Assembly (NCBI GenBank): GCA_002422205.1
Contig: DITS01000040.1
Span: 188 to 44,688, forward strand
Direction: 5' to 3'
Source of the DNA: Alphaproteobacteria bacterium UBA6178
GTDB taxonomy: Bacteria > Pseudomonadota > Alphaproteobacteria > Rickettsiales > UBA3002
DNA: 44,501 nucleotides
Shown here: positions 30,113 to 37,413 of the stretch, piece by piece
Layout of the letters: every line of letters begins with the position of its first letter
How positions within the stretch are numbered: the stretch's first letter is position 1
The notes under the pieces: model-generated
The model's database searches: none
What the model was told of the DNA's origin: nothing
What the model saw: the letters and a program-made list of their open reading frames with translations, nothing else
Translations under genes and position numbers: made by a program

Positions 30113-30133
30113 CCCTCTCCCTGAGGGAGAGGG
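30113..30133. repeat. CCCTCTCCC-TGA-GGGAGAGGG hairpin
   Basis: Perfect 9-bp stem with a 3-nt loop, preceded by GCCCCGA. Same phrase as at 6174-6204. Confidence 0.8.
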
Positions 30134-30153
30134 GGAAGTGAATTTGTACTGCT

Positions 30154-30230
30154 GTCACCCCGTCGTATGACGGGGTCTGGCCTTTCTTAACATGCATCTA
30201 GGCGGACCCCGTGACAAGCACGGGGTGACA
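30154..30230. repeat. Bipartite palindromic element, full copy
   Basis: It begins GTCACCCCGTCGTATGACGG and ends AAGCACGGGGTGACA. Inner arms are GTCTGGCCTT and GGCGGACCCC around a spacer. It is the closest relative of the copy at 2190-2261. Confidence 0.85.
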
Positions 30231-30270
30231 ACTTCCTATAATACCGTCATCCTCACTCCCCCTAATTATC

Positions 30271-30307
30271 GTCATCCTCGGGTCGGCAGAGCCGATCCCG
30301 GGGATCC
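30271..30307. repeat. Half palindromic element (GTCATCCTCGGG subfamily)
   Basis: GTCATCCTCGGGTCGGCAGA then GCCGATCCCGGGGATCC; second copy of the 30040 sequence. A shorter start (GTCATCCTCACTCCCCCTA) lies at 30246. Confidence 0.75.
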
Positions 30308-30383
30308 ACTTTCTCGCTGTCAAATCAGGAAATGACAGACAGTCGACTGTCACAAAAACTTCAAATTTCCCCTGATTTCTTAT

Positions 30384-30397
30384 GCTATACTGTCAGT
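30384..30397 (+). promoter_or_regulatory. Extended -10 promoter of the lipoprotein gene, likely leaderless
   Basis: TGC-TATACT (30384-30391... -10 hexamer 30386-30391) is an extended -10 element. The ATG begins 7 nt after the hexamer, where transcription would start. There is no Shine-Dalgarno sequence. No clear -35 box is seen, as is usual with TGn promoters. Confidence 0.5.
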
Positions 30398-30691
30398 ATG
30401 CAAAAAATAATCACCATTGCGCTTGTGGCGCTGGCACTCACGGCTTGCCGCGATATGTCGCTGTATATGGTGGGCGCATCCGGCCCGCCGGAATACCGGC
30501 TGGGCTGGGAAGATGGCTGTAATACCGGCCTTTCGGCGCAAGGTGGCCCGCTGTATAAAGCCGCATTTGGCTTCCAGAAACGCCCCGAAATGGGCAGTAA
30601 TGAGCTGTATAAACAAGCATGGAACGAAGGCTTCACCTATTGCCGCTTCTCTGCCGGTACCGAACCCAGCTTCGATAAACTTGGCTGGTAG
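30398..30691 (+). CDS. Small lipoprotein of unknown function
   Basis: 97 residues starting MQKIITIALVALALTACRDM, a textbook lipoprotein signal with lipobox LTAC (Cys17). The mature part is about 80 residues with GPPEYRLGWEDGCNTGLSAQ and NELYKQAWNEGFTYCRFSAG, where two aromatic-Gly-Cys motifs suggest an internal pair of cysteines. The in-frame codons up to 30332 cross the promoter and are excluded. Short outer-membrane lipoproteins with W-E-D/N-E-G-C motifs are common in alphaproteobacteria, without known function. A terminator hairpin contains its stop codon. Confidence 0.8.
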   Translation: MQKIITIALVALALTACRDMSLYMVGASGPPEYRLGWEDGCNTGLSAQGGPLYKAAFGFQKRPEMGSNELYKQAWNEGFTYCRFSAGTEPSFDKLGW

Positions 30692-30704
30692 ACACCAGCT
30701 TTTA
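30684..30704 (+). terminator. Rho-independent terminator with the stop codon in its loop
   Basis: GCTGGT-AGAC-ACCAGC followed by TTTTA. The TAG stop of the lipoprotein gene (30689-30691) lies at the tip of the hairpin. It isolates the gene from the tRNA downstream. Confidence 0.65.
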
Positions 30705-30743
30705 CTTGGATATTCCCGATTATTTTGCTAATCCACATGGCGT

Positions 30744-30819
30744 GGGGGCATAGCTCAGTGGTTAGAGCAGGACGCTCATAACGTCTTTGTCGGGGGTTCA
30801 AGTCCCTCTGCCCCTACCA
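30744..30819 (+). tRNA. tRNA-Ile (anticodon CAT, lysidine-modified type)
   Basis: A 76-nt cloverleaf with acceptor GGGGGCA/TGCCCCT, D-stem GCTC/GAGC, anticodon stem GGACG/CGTCT around CTCATAA (anticodon CAT), T-stem with loop TTCAAGT, and an encoded CCA end. The body (AGCTCAGTGGTTAGAGCAGG and CTCATAA) matches the minor tRNA-Ile2 read by TilS-modified lysidine rather than elongator tRNA-Met. The first pair is G-U, which is unusual for the acceptor end. Elongator tRNA-Met remains the alternative. Confidence 0.85.
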
Positions 30820-30832
30820 CGCTTCGCACCTT

Positions 30833-30935
30833 AGGGCTACGCGTGGCGCAGCCACGTGCAGACCATTAGAGCGAAGCAGTGTCCGGCGAAGCTTTAGCGA
30901 AGACGGACTGGTGGGTTACTCTCTAATGTAGCCCT
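30833..30935. repeat. Structured block behind the tRNA: 15-bp stem with nested hairpins
   Basis: The right arm CTCTAATGTAGCCCT (30921-30935) is the exact complement of AGGGCTAC + ATTAGAG, which on the left are separated by a 24-nt insert containing the hairpin CGTGGC-GCA-GCCACG (30842-30856). An inner stem GTCCG/CGGAC (30881-30908) completes a three-way-junction shape. GCGTGGCGCA is repeated directly at 30841 and 30941. It may be a repeat element or an RNA. Confidence 0.6.
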
Positions 30936-31019
30936 TACGGGCGTGGCGCAAGGAGGGCAGAAGCCCTGCCATTTCCCTTACCGTCATTTTCTGATACACT
31001 GCGCAGCATACTGCAAAGG

Positions 31020-31517
31020 ATGATGACCATGCTCGCCACGCTCCTGATATTGTCGCAACTAGCTAACCCGCCAGCCGCACTGCCCGAAGCGGTGCAAAAG
31101 GACATCGATTACGCAGGCGAAATGTGCCACGCGCTGGGTGAAATATTTAAATTCTCGCCCAAATTTATCGAACAAGCCGATTTTAATCAGGACGGACAAC
31201 CCGATTATGTGCTGGATGCGCGCGGCTTTGAATGTGGAAGGCAGACGAAAAACCTGTTCCATAACGCCGCCGGTCAGCCACTCTATTTATATTTATCAGG
31301 CGATGATGGCTGGAAGAAAAGCTTCAACGCCTATGTCTATGAATTCCGTATTAAACAAGTATATGGCGAAGCACCGCAATTTGATGTCTGGGTGCGCGGT
31401 GAGGTGGGGTATCAGACTAATTTTGTGCGCTATCAGTGGAATGGCGAGGAAATGGCGGTCATGGAGCAAAAAATGAACGCCGAGATTCCCAAACAACTGT
31501 GGAAGAATTTTGACTAA
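31020..31517 (+). CDS. Exported protein of unknown function with an EF-hand-like loop
   Basis: 165 residues. Three nearby ATGs (31020, 31023, 31029) are possible; AAAGG before the first favours the last at 31029 by spacing. A short hydrophobic N-terminus (MLATLLILSQLANPPAALPE) looks like a signal. ADFNQDGQPDYVLDARG (about 54-70) is a DxNxDGxxD calcium-binding loop of the VCBS/dockerin type. The C-terminal part includes YVYEFRIKQVYG and FDVWVRGEVGYQT. I recognise no family. It is followed by another exported protein. Confidence 0.72.
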   Translation: MMTMLATLLILSQLANPPAALPEAVQKDIDYAGEMCHALGEIFKFSPKFIEQADFNQDGQPDYVLDARGFECGRQTKNLFHNAAGQPLYLYLSGDDGWKKSFNAYVYEFRIKQVYGEAPQFDVWVRGEVGYQTNFVRYQWNGEEMAVMEQKMNAEIPKQLWKNFD

Positions 31518-31569
31518 CTATACAAAATTGTAATTAGTATCAACCCGCTGATTATGGCATAAAGATGCG

Positions 31570-32292
31570 ATGAAAAACCCATCCTTTTTCATCGCGCTTA
31601 GCGCGGGATTGAGCTTTTTTGCGCCGCATGCAGGGGCCACCAACTCAAATGTGAGCGGGCCCGATGTGCGCGAAGGCGTGGCCGTCGAATGGCGGATGGG
31701 CAGTGAATATGATGAAGACAGCCCCGATCGCTACCAGCAAAGACTGCATATCAACTATGGGCTGAGTGAAACCTTCGATCTTCGATTGATCACCAAACAA
31801 GAGCAGCGCGAGGGCGGCCACCTTGAATATCGTGCAACCGATGCCGAAATCAAATGGCAGTTATTTGAAGATGAAACGGACGGATTTGATGGCAGTGTTA
31901 AACTGGCTTACAGCATGGCCGATGGCGATGACGGGGCCGATTCGGCACGCCTATTCTGGCTCTATCAGATTTCGCGCTACGGATTCACCTTCCGCCATAA
32001 CAGCTTGTTGGGCACACAGCTTGGCAGTGATGCCGAGCACACCCCCACCGCCGAGATGCGCTGGCAGGCCATGGCCAATATCTGGCAGCATCACAGCCTT
32101 GGGATGGAGATGTTTAATAATCTTGGTGCGGTTGATGACTGGGCAGGCTATAACGCGCAAGGCCACCGCATCGGGCCGGTGCTCAAAGGCAAATTGAGCG
32201 AGGATGTGAGCTATCAGACTGGCCTGCTCTTCGGCATTTCCGACGATGCGCCGGATATTGGATTGAAGTTTTTTATCGGCACGCGTTTTTAA
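31570..32292 (+). CDS. Putative outer-membrane beta-barrel protein
   Basis: 240 residues with a signal peptide (MKNPSFFIALSAGLSFFAPHAGA). The mature protein alternates short polar and aromatic strands (EGVAVEWRMG, RLHINYGLSETFDLRLITKQ, SVKLAYSMADG, RYGFTFRHNSLLGTQL, VSYQTGLLFGISD) and ends in Phe (LKFFIGTRF), the pattern recognised by the BAM complex. About ten strands fit. No specific porin family is recognised. It could be an MtrB/OmpA-like small barrel or a surface sensor. Confidence 0.7.
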   Translation: MKNPSFFIALSAGLSFFAPHAGATNSNVSGPDVREGVAVEWRMGSEYDEDSPDRYQQRLHINYGLSETFDLRLITKQEQREGGHLEYRATDAEIKWQLFEDETDGFDGSVKLAYSMADGDDGADSARLFWLYQISRYGFTFRHNSLLGTQLGSDAEHTPTAEMRWQAMANIWQHHSLGMEMFNNLGAVDDWAGYNAQGHRIGPVLKGKLSEDVSYQTGLLFGISDDAPDIGLKFFIGTRF

Positions 32293-32296
32293 GCAT

Positions 32297-32372
32297 GTCA
32301 TACTGGCGTTTGATGCTAGTATCTCTGTCGGAGTTTGTCTTATGAGAGATGGGGTCGAGCCCCAGCATGACG
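32297..32372. repeat. Bipartite palindromic element (divergent copy)
   Basis: GTCATACTGGCGTTTGATGC with internal ATACT...AGTAT hairpin, spacer, then GGGGTCGAGCCCCAGCATGACG. Same GTCAT/ATGAC ends and two-hairpin plan as the other copies. It lies between the barrel protein and ubiD. Confidence 0.65.
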
Positions 32373-32424
32373 TGGGGGTTTAGGAGCAGCTTGCGCTTTG
32401 CTGCCGCAGGCGCTAAGCAAAGGC

Positions 32425-34092
32425 ATGTTTGATTCAATGCGCGATTTTATGGATGAGCTGGAAAAACGCGGACTGCTCGTGCGCGTGAGCCATCCGGTAT
32501 CGACTCATCTGGAAATGACGGAGATTCAGACCCGACTACTGGCCGAGGGCGGCCCTGCGGTGTTGTTCGAGAATGTGGTTGTAGAGACAGAGTCCAGAGT
32601 CCAGAGTCCAGAGTTCAGTGAGGGCGCTGTTGGTACGCGCCAATCCTCGATGCCGGTACTGGTCAATTTATTCGGCACGGTCGAGCGTGTCGCGCTGGGC
32701 ATGAACCGTACGCCGGAACAATTGCGCGAAGTGGGCGAAACGCTGGCATTTTTGAAACAACCCGAGCCGCCCGGCGGCTGGCGCGAGGCGTGGGAGATGT
32801 TGCCGGTTTTGAAACAGGCGATGCACATGCGCCCCAAAAATGTGAGCAAAGCGCCATGCCAGGAAGTAGTGCTGACGGGGGATGAGATTGATCTGTCGTT
32901 GCTGCCGGTGCAGACCTGCTGGCCGAATGAGCCTGCGCCGCTAATTACCTGGCCGCTGGTGGTGACAAAGGGGCCGACGGCGAAAGAAAAGCACTCGTCA
33001 TTCTCGACCGAGCATAGCGAGTGTCGGGAATCCACTTCAGGAGATCCCCAAGACGGGCGACGCCCGCTTGAGGATGACGAGGGAAAAGAAGACAAGCGCG
33101 ACAACTACAATCTGGGCATTTACCGCATGCAGCTGCTGAATAAAAACCAGACATTGATGCGCTGGCTGAAGCATCGTGGCGGGGCGCAGCATCATGCGCG
33201 GTGGAAGCAATCCTCGCGCGAGCCGTTGCCAGCGGCAGTGGTAATCGGTGCCGATCCGGGGACGATACTCGCGGCGGTGACGCCGGTGCCGGACACCTTG
33301 TCGGAATATCAGTTTGCAGGGCTGCTGCGCGGCAAAAAACTGGAGCTAGTGGATTGTAAAACCGTGCCGCTGAAAGTGCCTGCGAGTGCCGAGATTGTGT
33401 TGGAAGGCTATGTATCGCTGACCGAATATGGCGATGAAGGGCCGTATGGCGACCATACCGGTTATTATAATAGCGTCGAGCCCTTTCCGGTCTTTACCAT
33501 CACCGCGATGACGATGCGCAAAAAACCGATTTATTTAAGCACCTTTACCGGACGTCCGCCGGATGAGCCCTCCGTGCTCGGCGAGGCGCTGAATGAGGTG
33601 TTTATTCCGCTGCTGCAACAGCAATTCCCCGAAATTGTCGATTTCTGGCTGCCGCCGGAGGGCTGCTCCTATCGCGTGGCGGTGGTGTCGATCAAAAAAG
33701 CCTATGCCGGTCACGCCAAGCGCGTGATGATGGGGGTTTGGTCATTTTTGCGGCAGTTTGTCTATACCAAATTCGTGATTGTGGTCGATGATGATATCAA
33801 TTGCCGCGACTGGAAGGATGTGATCTGGGCGATGTCGACGCGCATGGACCCCGTGCGTGATGTGACGCTGGTGGAGAACACCCCGATTGATTACCTTGAT
33901 TTTGCCTCGCCCGTGTCCGGCCTTGGTGGCAAAATGGGGCTGGACGCCACCAATAAAATGGACGGCGAAACCACCCGCGAATGGGGCGAAAAAATACGGA
34001 TGGATGAGGATATTATCGCCAAAGTCAGCGCCAATTGGGAGGCCTACGGGCTGCCGACTTCGGGCAAGCCGATTTGGCCCGATAGCGATTAG
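32425..34092 (+). CDS. ubiD: UbiD-family decarboxylase with two in-frame repeat insertions
   Basis: Prenylated-FMN-dependent decarboxylase of ubiquinone synthesis (4-hydroxy-3-polyprenylbenzoate). From ATG 32425 (MFDSMRDFMDELEKRG) it has 555 residues, about 50 more than usual. Conserved parts: VSHPVSTHLEMTEIQTRLLA, EPPGGWREAWEM, APLITWPLVVTKGP, NLGIYRMQLLNKNQTLMRWL, HHARWK, EGYVSLTEYGDEGPYGDHTG and KLRFVYTKFVIVVDDDINCRDW-like text. Insert one (residues about 52-70) is the heptamer peptide ESRVQSPEFSE; insert two (about 187-222) is a palindromic element read as SSFSTEHSECREST and onwards. Both fall in loops between conserved blocks. The TTG at 32398 is not the start. Confidence 0.96.
   Translation: MFDSMRDFMDELEKRGLLVRVSHPVSTHLEMTEIQTRLLAEGGPAVLFENVVVETESRVQSPEFSEGAVGTRQSSMPVLVNLFGTVERVALGMNRTPEQLREVGETLAFLKQPEPPGGWREAWEMLPVLKQAMHMRPKNVSKAPCQEVVLTGDEIDLSLLPVQTCWPNEPAPLITWPLVVTKGPTAKEKHSSFSTEHSECRESTSGDPQDGRRPLEDDEGKEDKRDNYNLGIYRMQLLNKNQTLMRWLKHRGGAQHHARWKQSSREPLPAAVVIGADPGTILAAVTPVPDTLSEYQFAGLLRGKKLELVDCKTVPLKVPASAEIVLEGYVSLTEYGDEGPYGDHTGYYNSVEPFPVFTITAMTMRKKPIYLSTFTGRPPDEPSVLGEALNEVFIPLLQQQFPEIVDFWLPPEGCSYRVAVVSIKKAYAGHAKRVMMGVWSFLRQFVYTKFVIVVDDDINCRDWKDVIWAMSTRMDPVRDVTLVENTPIDYLDFASPVSGLGGKMGLDATNKMDGETTREWGEKIRMDEDIIAKVSANWEAYGLPTSGKPIWPDSD
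32589..32616 (+). repeat. Heptamer array inside ubiD
   Basis: Units AGAGTCC, AGAGTCC, AGAGTCC, AGAGTTC, then AGTGAGG. It is read TESRVQSPEFSE in the ubiD frame. Confidence 0.9.
32997..33078 (+). repeat. Bipartite palindromic element inside the ubiD frame
   Basis: GTCATTCTCGACCGAGCATA with its own hairpin, then GGGAATCC, a 7-8-nt spacer, GATCCCC, a second hairpin CGGGCG-ACG-CCCG and GAGGATGAC. It has the same ends and plan as the intergenic copies but a different hairpin sequence. It adds about 28 codons without a stop or frameshift. Confidence 0.85.
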
Positions 34093-34106
34093 CGTGATGT
34101 GATGGT

Positions 34107-34174
34107 GTCATTCCCGCGAAAGCGGGAATCTAGTCTGGCTGTCTTTCTGGATACCCGCTTTCGCGGGTATGACA
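34107..34174. repeat. Bipartite palindromic element (GCGAAAGCGGGAAT subfamily)
   Basis: GTCATTCCCGCGAAAGCGGG to CGCTTTCGCGGGTATGACA. Both hairpins are built from CCCGC/GCGGG. On the plus strand it can be read as FPRKRESS...FRGYDS, the peptide seen across proteobacteria when this repeat is translated. It is in frame with pmbA but upstream of the likely start. Confidence 0.85.
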
Positions 34175-34275
34175 GCGAATTTGGTGCCGTAAAGGAAGAA
34201 ATTGGCACCGGCATGACCCTCAATTCATCAAAAACCCACTGGTATTTGAGGTTCTCAGCGGCTATATCTGTGCCC

Positions 34276-35616
34276 ATGTCAGAAACCGATATTCTTTCCG
34301 TTGCGCAGCAAGCGCTGGATACCGCTAAAGCATGCGGGGCCGATGCCGCTGACGCGCTGGTCGTGGATTCAGTTGATCTGGCGGTATCGCAGCGGCTTGG
34401 AATACCTGAAGACACCGAACGTGCCGAATCCAGCGGGCTGGGCTTGCGCGTGTTTGTGGGCCATAAAAGCGCGATCGTCTCCACCACCGATTTATCGAAA
34501 GCGGCGCTGATGGAAGCGTGCGAACGCGCAGTGGCGATGGCGCGCGCGTCGCTGGATGACCCCTATACCATGCTGGCTGAATCGAGCGTATGGGCGGGCG
34601 AGGTAGCGGACTTGCAACTGCATGATAGCCATGAGCCGGATATTGACTGGATGCGTGAGCAATGCGCGCGGATGGAAGACACCGCGCGCAGCAAAGCCGG
34701 CATCACCAACTCGCAAGGCGCCGATGCGCAAATCAGCCGCAACCGGATTGCGCTGGCGACGTCAGCGGGTTTTGCGCGCCGCTATGAAAGCAGCTCTTCG
34801 TCCTTGTCGGTCACGGTGCTGGCAGGTAAAGGCGACAAAATGGAACGCGACTATGCCTATAGCATGGCGCGGCATACTGCCGATTTGCAGGATGCGCATA
34901 GCATCGGCGAACTGGCGGCGCAACGCGCGTTGCAACGGCTGAATCCGAAAAAAGTCAGCACGCAGCAAGTGCCGGTGATATTTGATCCGCGTGTGGGGCG
35001 CTCGCTGCTGAGCAGTTTTGCCAGCGCCATTTCGGGCACGTCAATTGCGCGCGGCACCAGCTTTTTGAAAAACCGCATGGGCGAAGAATTATTCCCGCAA
35101 GCCATTTCGATTATCGATGATCCGCACCGTTTGCGCGGCTTAGGCTCCAAACCGTTCGACGCGGAGGGGGTAAAAAATGGCAAACGTGTGATTGTCGAGC
35201 AAGGCCGTCTGCAAAGCTGGCTGCTCGACATGCGCTCGGCGGCGCAGCTGGGCCTGCACACTACCGGTCATGCCGTGCGCGGACTGGGCAGCGCGCCGTA
35301 TCCGTCTTCGACCAATTTGTACATTGAAGCGGGCGGCAAAAGCCCGCAAGCGCTGATCGCAGAAATCGAGAATGGTTTTTATGTCACCGATGCATTCGGC
35401 TCGGGCGTGAATATCGTGACTGGTGACTACTCGCAGGGCGCATCGGGCTTATGGATTGAAAATGGCCAGCTGAGCTATGCGGTGAGCGAGCTGACGATTG
35501 CGGGCAATGTGTGCGATATGTTTGCCACCCTGCAAGCCGCCAATGATTTGCACTTTGAGACGGCCACCAACACGCCCACATTATGCGTTGAACGCATGAT
35601 GGTGGCCGGAGCCTGA
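34276..35616 (+). CDS. pmbA: TldE/PmbA-type metallopeptidase-family protein
   Basis: Partner of TldD in a heterodimeric peptidase. From ATG 34276 (MSETDILSVAQQALDTAKAC) it has 446 residues, the usual length. It has no HExxH motif, which separates it from TldD. Family features: GADAADALVVDSVDL near 25, GLGLRVFVGHKSAIVSTTDL, VPVIFDPRVGRSLLSSFASAISG, and the C-terminal TDAFGSGVNIVTGDYSQGASGLWIENG. The frame is open further upstream through a palindromic repeat; the ribosome-binding site is weak for every candidate, and I choose the start by family alignment. msbA follows 3 bp later. Confidence 0.94.
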   Translation: MSETDILSVAQQALDTAKACGADAADALVVDSVDLAVSQRLGIPEDTERAESSGLGLRVFVGHKSAIVSTTDLSKAALMEACERAVAMARASLDDPYTMLAESSVWAGEVADLQLHDSHEPDIDWMREQCARMEDTARSKAGITNSQGADAQISRNRIALATSAGFARRYESSSSSLSVTVLAGKGDKMERDYAYSMARHTADLQDAHSIGELAAQRALQRLNPKKVSTQQVPVIFDPRVGRSLLSSFASAISGTSIARGTSFLKNRMGEELFPQAISIIDDPHRLRGLGSKPFDAEGVKNGKRVIVEQGRLQSWLLDMRSAAQLGLHTTGHAVRGLGSAPYPSSTNLYIEAGGKSPQALIAEIENGFYVTDAFGSGVNIVTGDYSQGASGLWIENGQLSYAVSELTIAGNVCDMFATLQAANDLHFETATNTPTLCVERMMVAGA

Positions 35617-35619
35617 GCC

Positions 35620-37413
35620 ATGGCCAAGCGCGACAAAAAACCCAAAGCCTATGTGCCCAAAGAAATCCGCCCCGTTTTGCTGCGCCGCGTACTGCGTGAA
35701 TATGTGCTGCATCACCACAAAAAAATATGGCTGGCGGTGGCATGCATGATCGTGGCGGCGGCATCGACGGCGGCGCATGCATGGGTGTTGCAACCAGCGC
35801 TTGATGAAATTTTTGTGAATAAAAATATGCGCATGCTCGCCATTATCCCGGCGGTGGTGATGGGCATTGCACTGATAAACGGCATCGCCACCTATGGGCA
35901 GACAATTCTGATGCGCTTTGTCGGTCAGCGCGTCATTGCCGATATGCAGCTGGATTTATTCCGCCATCTGATGCGCGCCGATCTGACGATGTTTCATGAT
36001 CAGGCATCGGGGCGGCTGATTTCGCGCTTCACCAACGACATTCAGATGATGCGCCACTCCATCTCCAGTGTGCTCACTGGCGTTGCCAAAGAATTGCTCA
36101 CCATGGTATTTTTGATCGGGGTGATGTTTTACCAAAGCTGGCAATTATCACTGATTGCGCTGGTCGGGTTTCCGCTGGCGATCTGGCCGATTATTCGCTT
36201 AGGCAAACGCATGCGCAAAATCTCCGACGGCACGCAGGCGGAGCTGGGCGAGTTTACCGCGCAGCTCGATGAAAGCTTTCAGGGTGTGCGCGTGGTGAAG
36301 GCTTATGGTCGTGAGCAGTTTGAATATGACCGCGCCAAATCGGCGATTGAGCGGTTGTTCGCGCTCTATTACAAAGCCGCAAGGGTGCAGGCGGCAGCCG
36401 CGCCGATGATGGAAACCCTCGGCGGTATCGCCATTGCGGCGGTAATCTGGTATGGTGGTTATAAGGTGATTGCCGGTATCACCACACCCGGCGCGTTTTT
36501 CTCTTTTATTGCGGCGATGCTGATGGCGTATAAACCGATTAAAAGCATCGCCTCGCTCAACACGCATTTGCAGGAAGGCCTCGCAGCGGCGCAACGCTTT
36601 TTTGCCTTGCTCGATGTGAAGCCTGCCATTGCCGATGCAGCCGATGCCAAACCCTTGCAGCTTGATAAAGGTGCGGTAAAATTTGATAAGGTCAGCTTTC
36701 ATTATGGCCCTGACGGCGCCGGTGTGCATGAGCTGAATATTGAGGTGCCCGCAGGCTCAACCGTGGCGTTAGTCGGCTCATCCGGCAGCGGCAAAACCAC
36801 CTTGATCAATCTCGCTTTGCGTTTTTATGAAGTGAACGAAGGCGGCATTACTATTGATGGGCAAGATATTCGCCATGTCACGCTGGATTCATTACGCGCA
36901 CAGATGGCACTGGTGAGTCAGGAGGTGGTGTTGTTCGACGATACCGTGCGCGGAAATATTGCCTATGGCCGTCTCGATGCGAGCGAGGATGAGATTATTG
37001 CCGCCGCCACGCAGGCCGATGCGCATGGCTTTATCATGCAGCTACCCAAAGGCTATGATACGGTGATTGGCCCGCATGGGGTAAAACTATCGGGCGGGCA
37101 ACGCCAGCGTTTATCCATCGCCCGTGCCATGCTGAAAAACGCACCGATATTATTGCTCGATGAAGCCACCTCTGCGCTGGATAGCCAGTCGGAACGCAGT
37201 GTGCAGCATGCGTTGGAAACGCTGATGCAGCATCGCACCACGCTGGTGATTGCGCATCGCCTTTCAACCATTCGCCATGCCGATTGCATCTATGTGCTCG
37301 ATCATGGGCGCGTGGTGGAATCGGGCACGCATGAGGCGCTGCTGGCGCAACAGGGCCGCTATAGCGAGCTATACCACATGCAGTTTGCACCGAAAACGGA
37401 GCGTGCCCAATGA
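35620..37413 (+). CDS. msbA: MsbA-type lipid A flippase (ABC exporter, fused TMD-NBD)
   Basis: Flips lipid A-core across the inner membrane. 597 residues. Six-helix transmembrane domain at residues about 35-315 (IWLAVACMIVAAASTAAHAW, LLTMVFLIGVMFYQSW and following), then the ATPase domain with Walker A GSSGSGKTT (about 386-394), Q-loop VSQEVVLFD, signature LSGGQRQRLS near 490, Walker B ILLLDEATSALD near 509-520 and H-loop IAHRLST. It sits with Kdo and lipid A genes in one run of overlapping ORFs, which favours lipid A over drugs as substrate. Confidence 0.92.
   Translation: MAKRDKKPKAYVPKEIRPVLLRRVLREYVLHHHKKIWLAVACMIVAAASTAAHAWVLQPALDEIFVNKNMRMLAIIPAVVMGIALINGIATYGQTILMRFVGQRVIADMQLDLFRHLMRADLTMFHDQASGRLISRFTNDIQMMRHSISSVLTGVAKELLTMVFLIGVMFYQSWQLSLIALVGFPLAIWPIIRLGKRMRKISDGTQAELGEFTAQLDESFQGVRVVKAYGREQFEYDRAKSAIERLFALYYKAARVQAAAAPMMETLGGIAIAAVIWYGGYKVIAGITTPGAFFSFIAAMLMAYKPIKSIASLNTHLQEGLAAAQRFFALLDVKPAIADAADAKPLQLDKGAVKFDKVSFHYGPDGAGVHELNIEVPAGSTVALVGSSGSGKTTLINLALRFYEVNEGGITIDGQDIRHVTLDSLRAQMALVSQEVVLFDDTVRGNIAYGRLDASEDEIIAAATQADAHGFIMQLPKGYDTVIGPHGVKLSGGQRQRLSIARAMLKNAPILLLDEATSALDSQSERSVQHALETLMQHRTTLVIAHRLSTIRHADCIYVLDHGRVVESGTHEALLAQQGRYSELYHMQFAPKTERAQ

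Larger units (their letters stand above)
29990..30397. other. Repeat-packed 408-bp intergenic region between hisF and a lipoprotein gene
   Basis: No gene is seen here. From left to right it holds the end of a heptamer array, a palindrome half at 30040-30078, the CCCTCTCCC hairpin at 30113-30133, a full bipartite element at 30154-30230, two further half copies at 30246 and 30271-30307, and finally an A/T-rich promoter region. Confidence 0.85.

Noticed and set aside
30744..30819. Elongator tRNA-Met
   Set aside because: The anticodon CAT fits, but the body resembles tRNA-Ile2 more closely. Kept as the second choice.
30820..30960. Integrated phage or genomic island attachment at the tRNA
   Set aside because: No integrase and no repeat of the tRNA 3' end were found downstream within the window.
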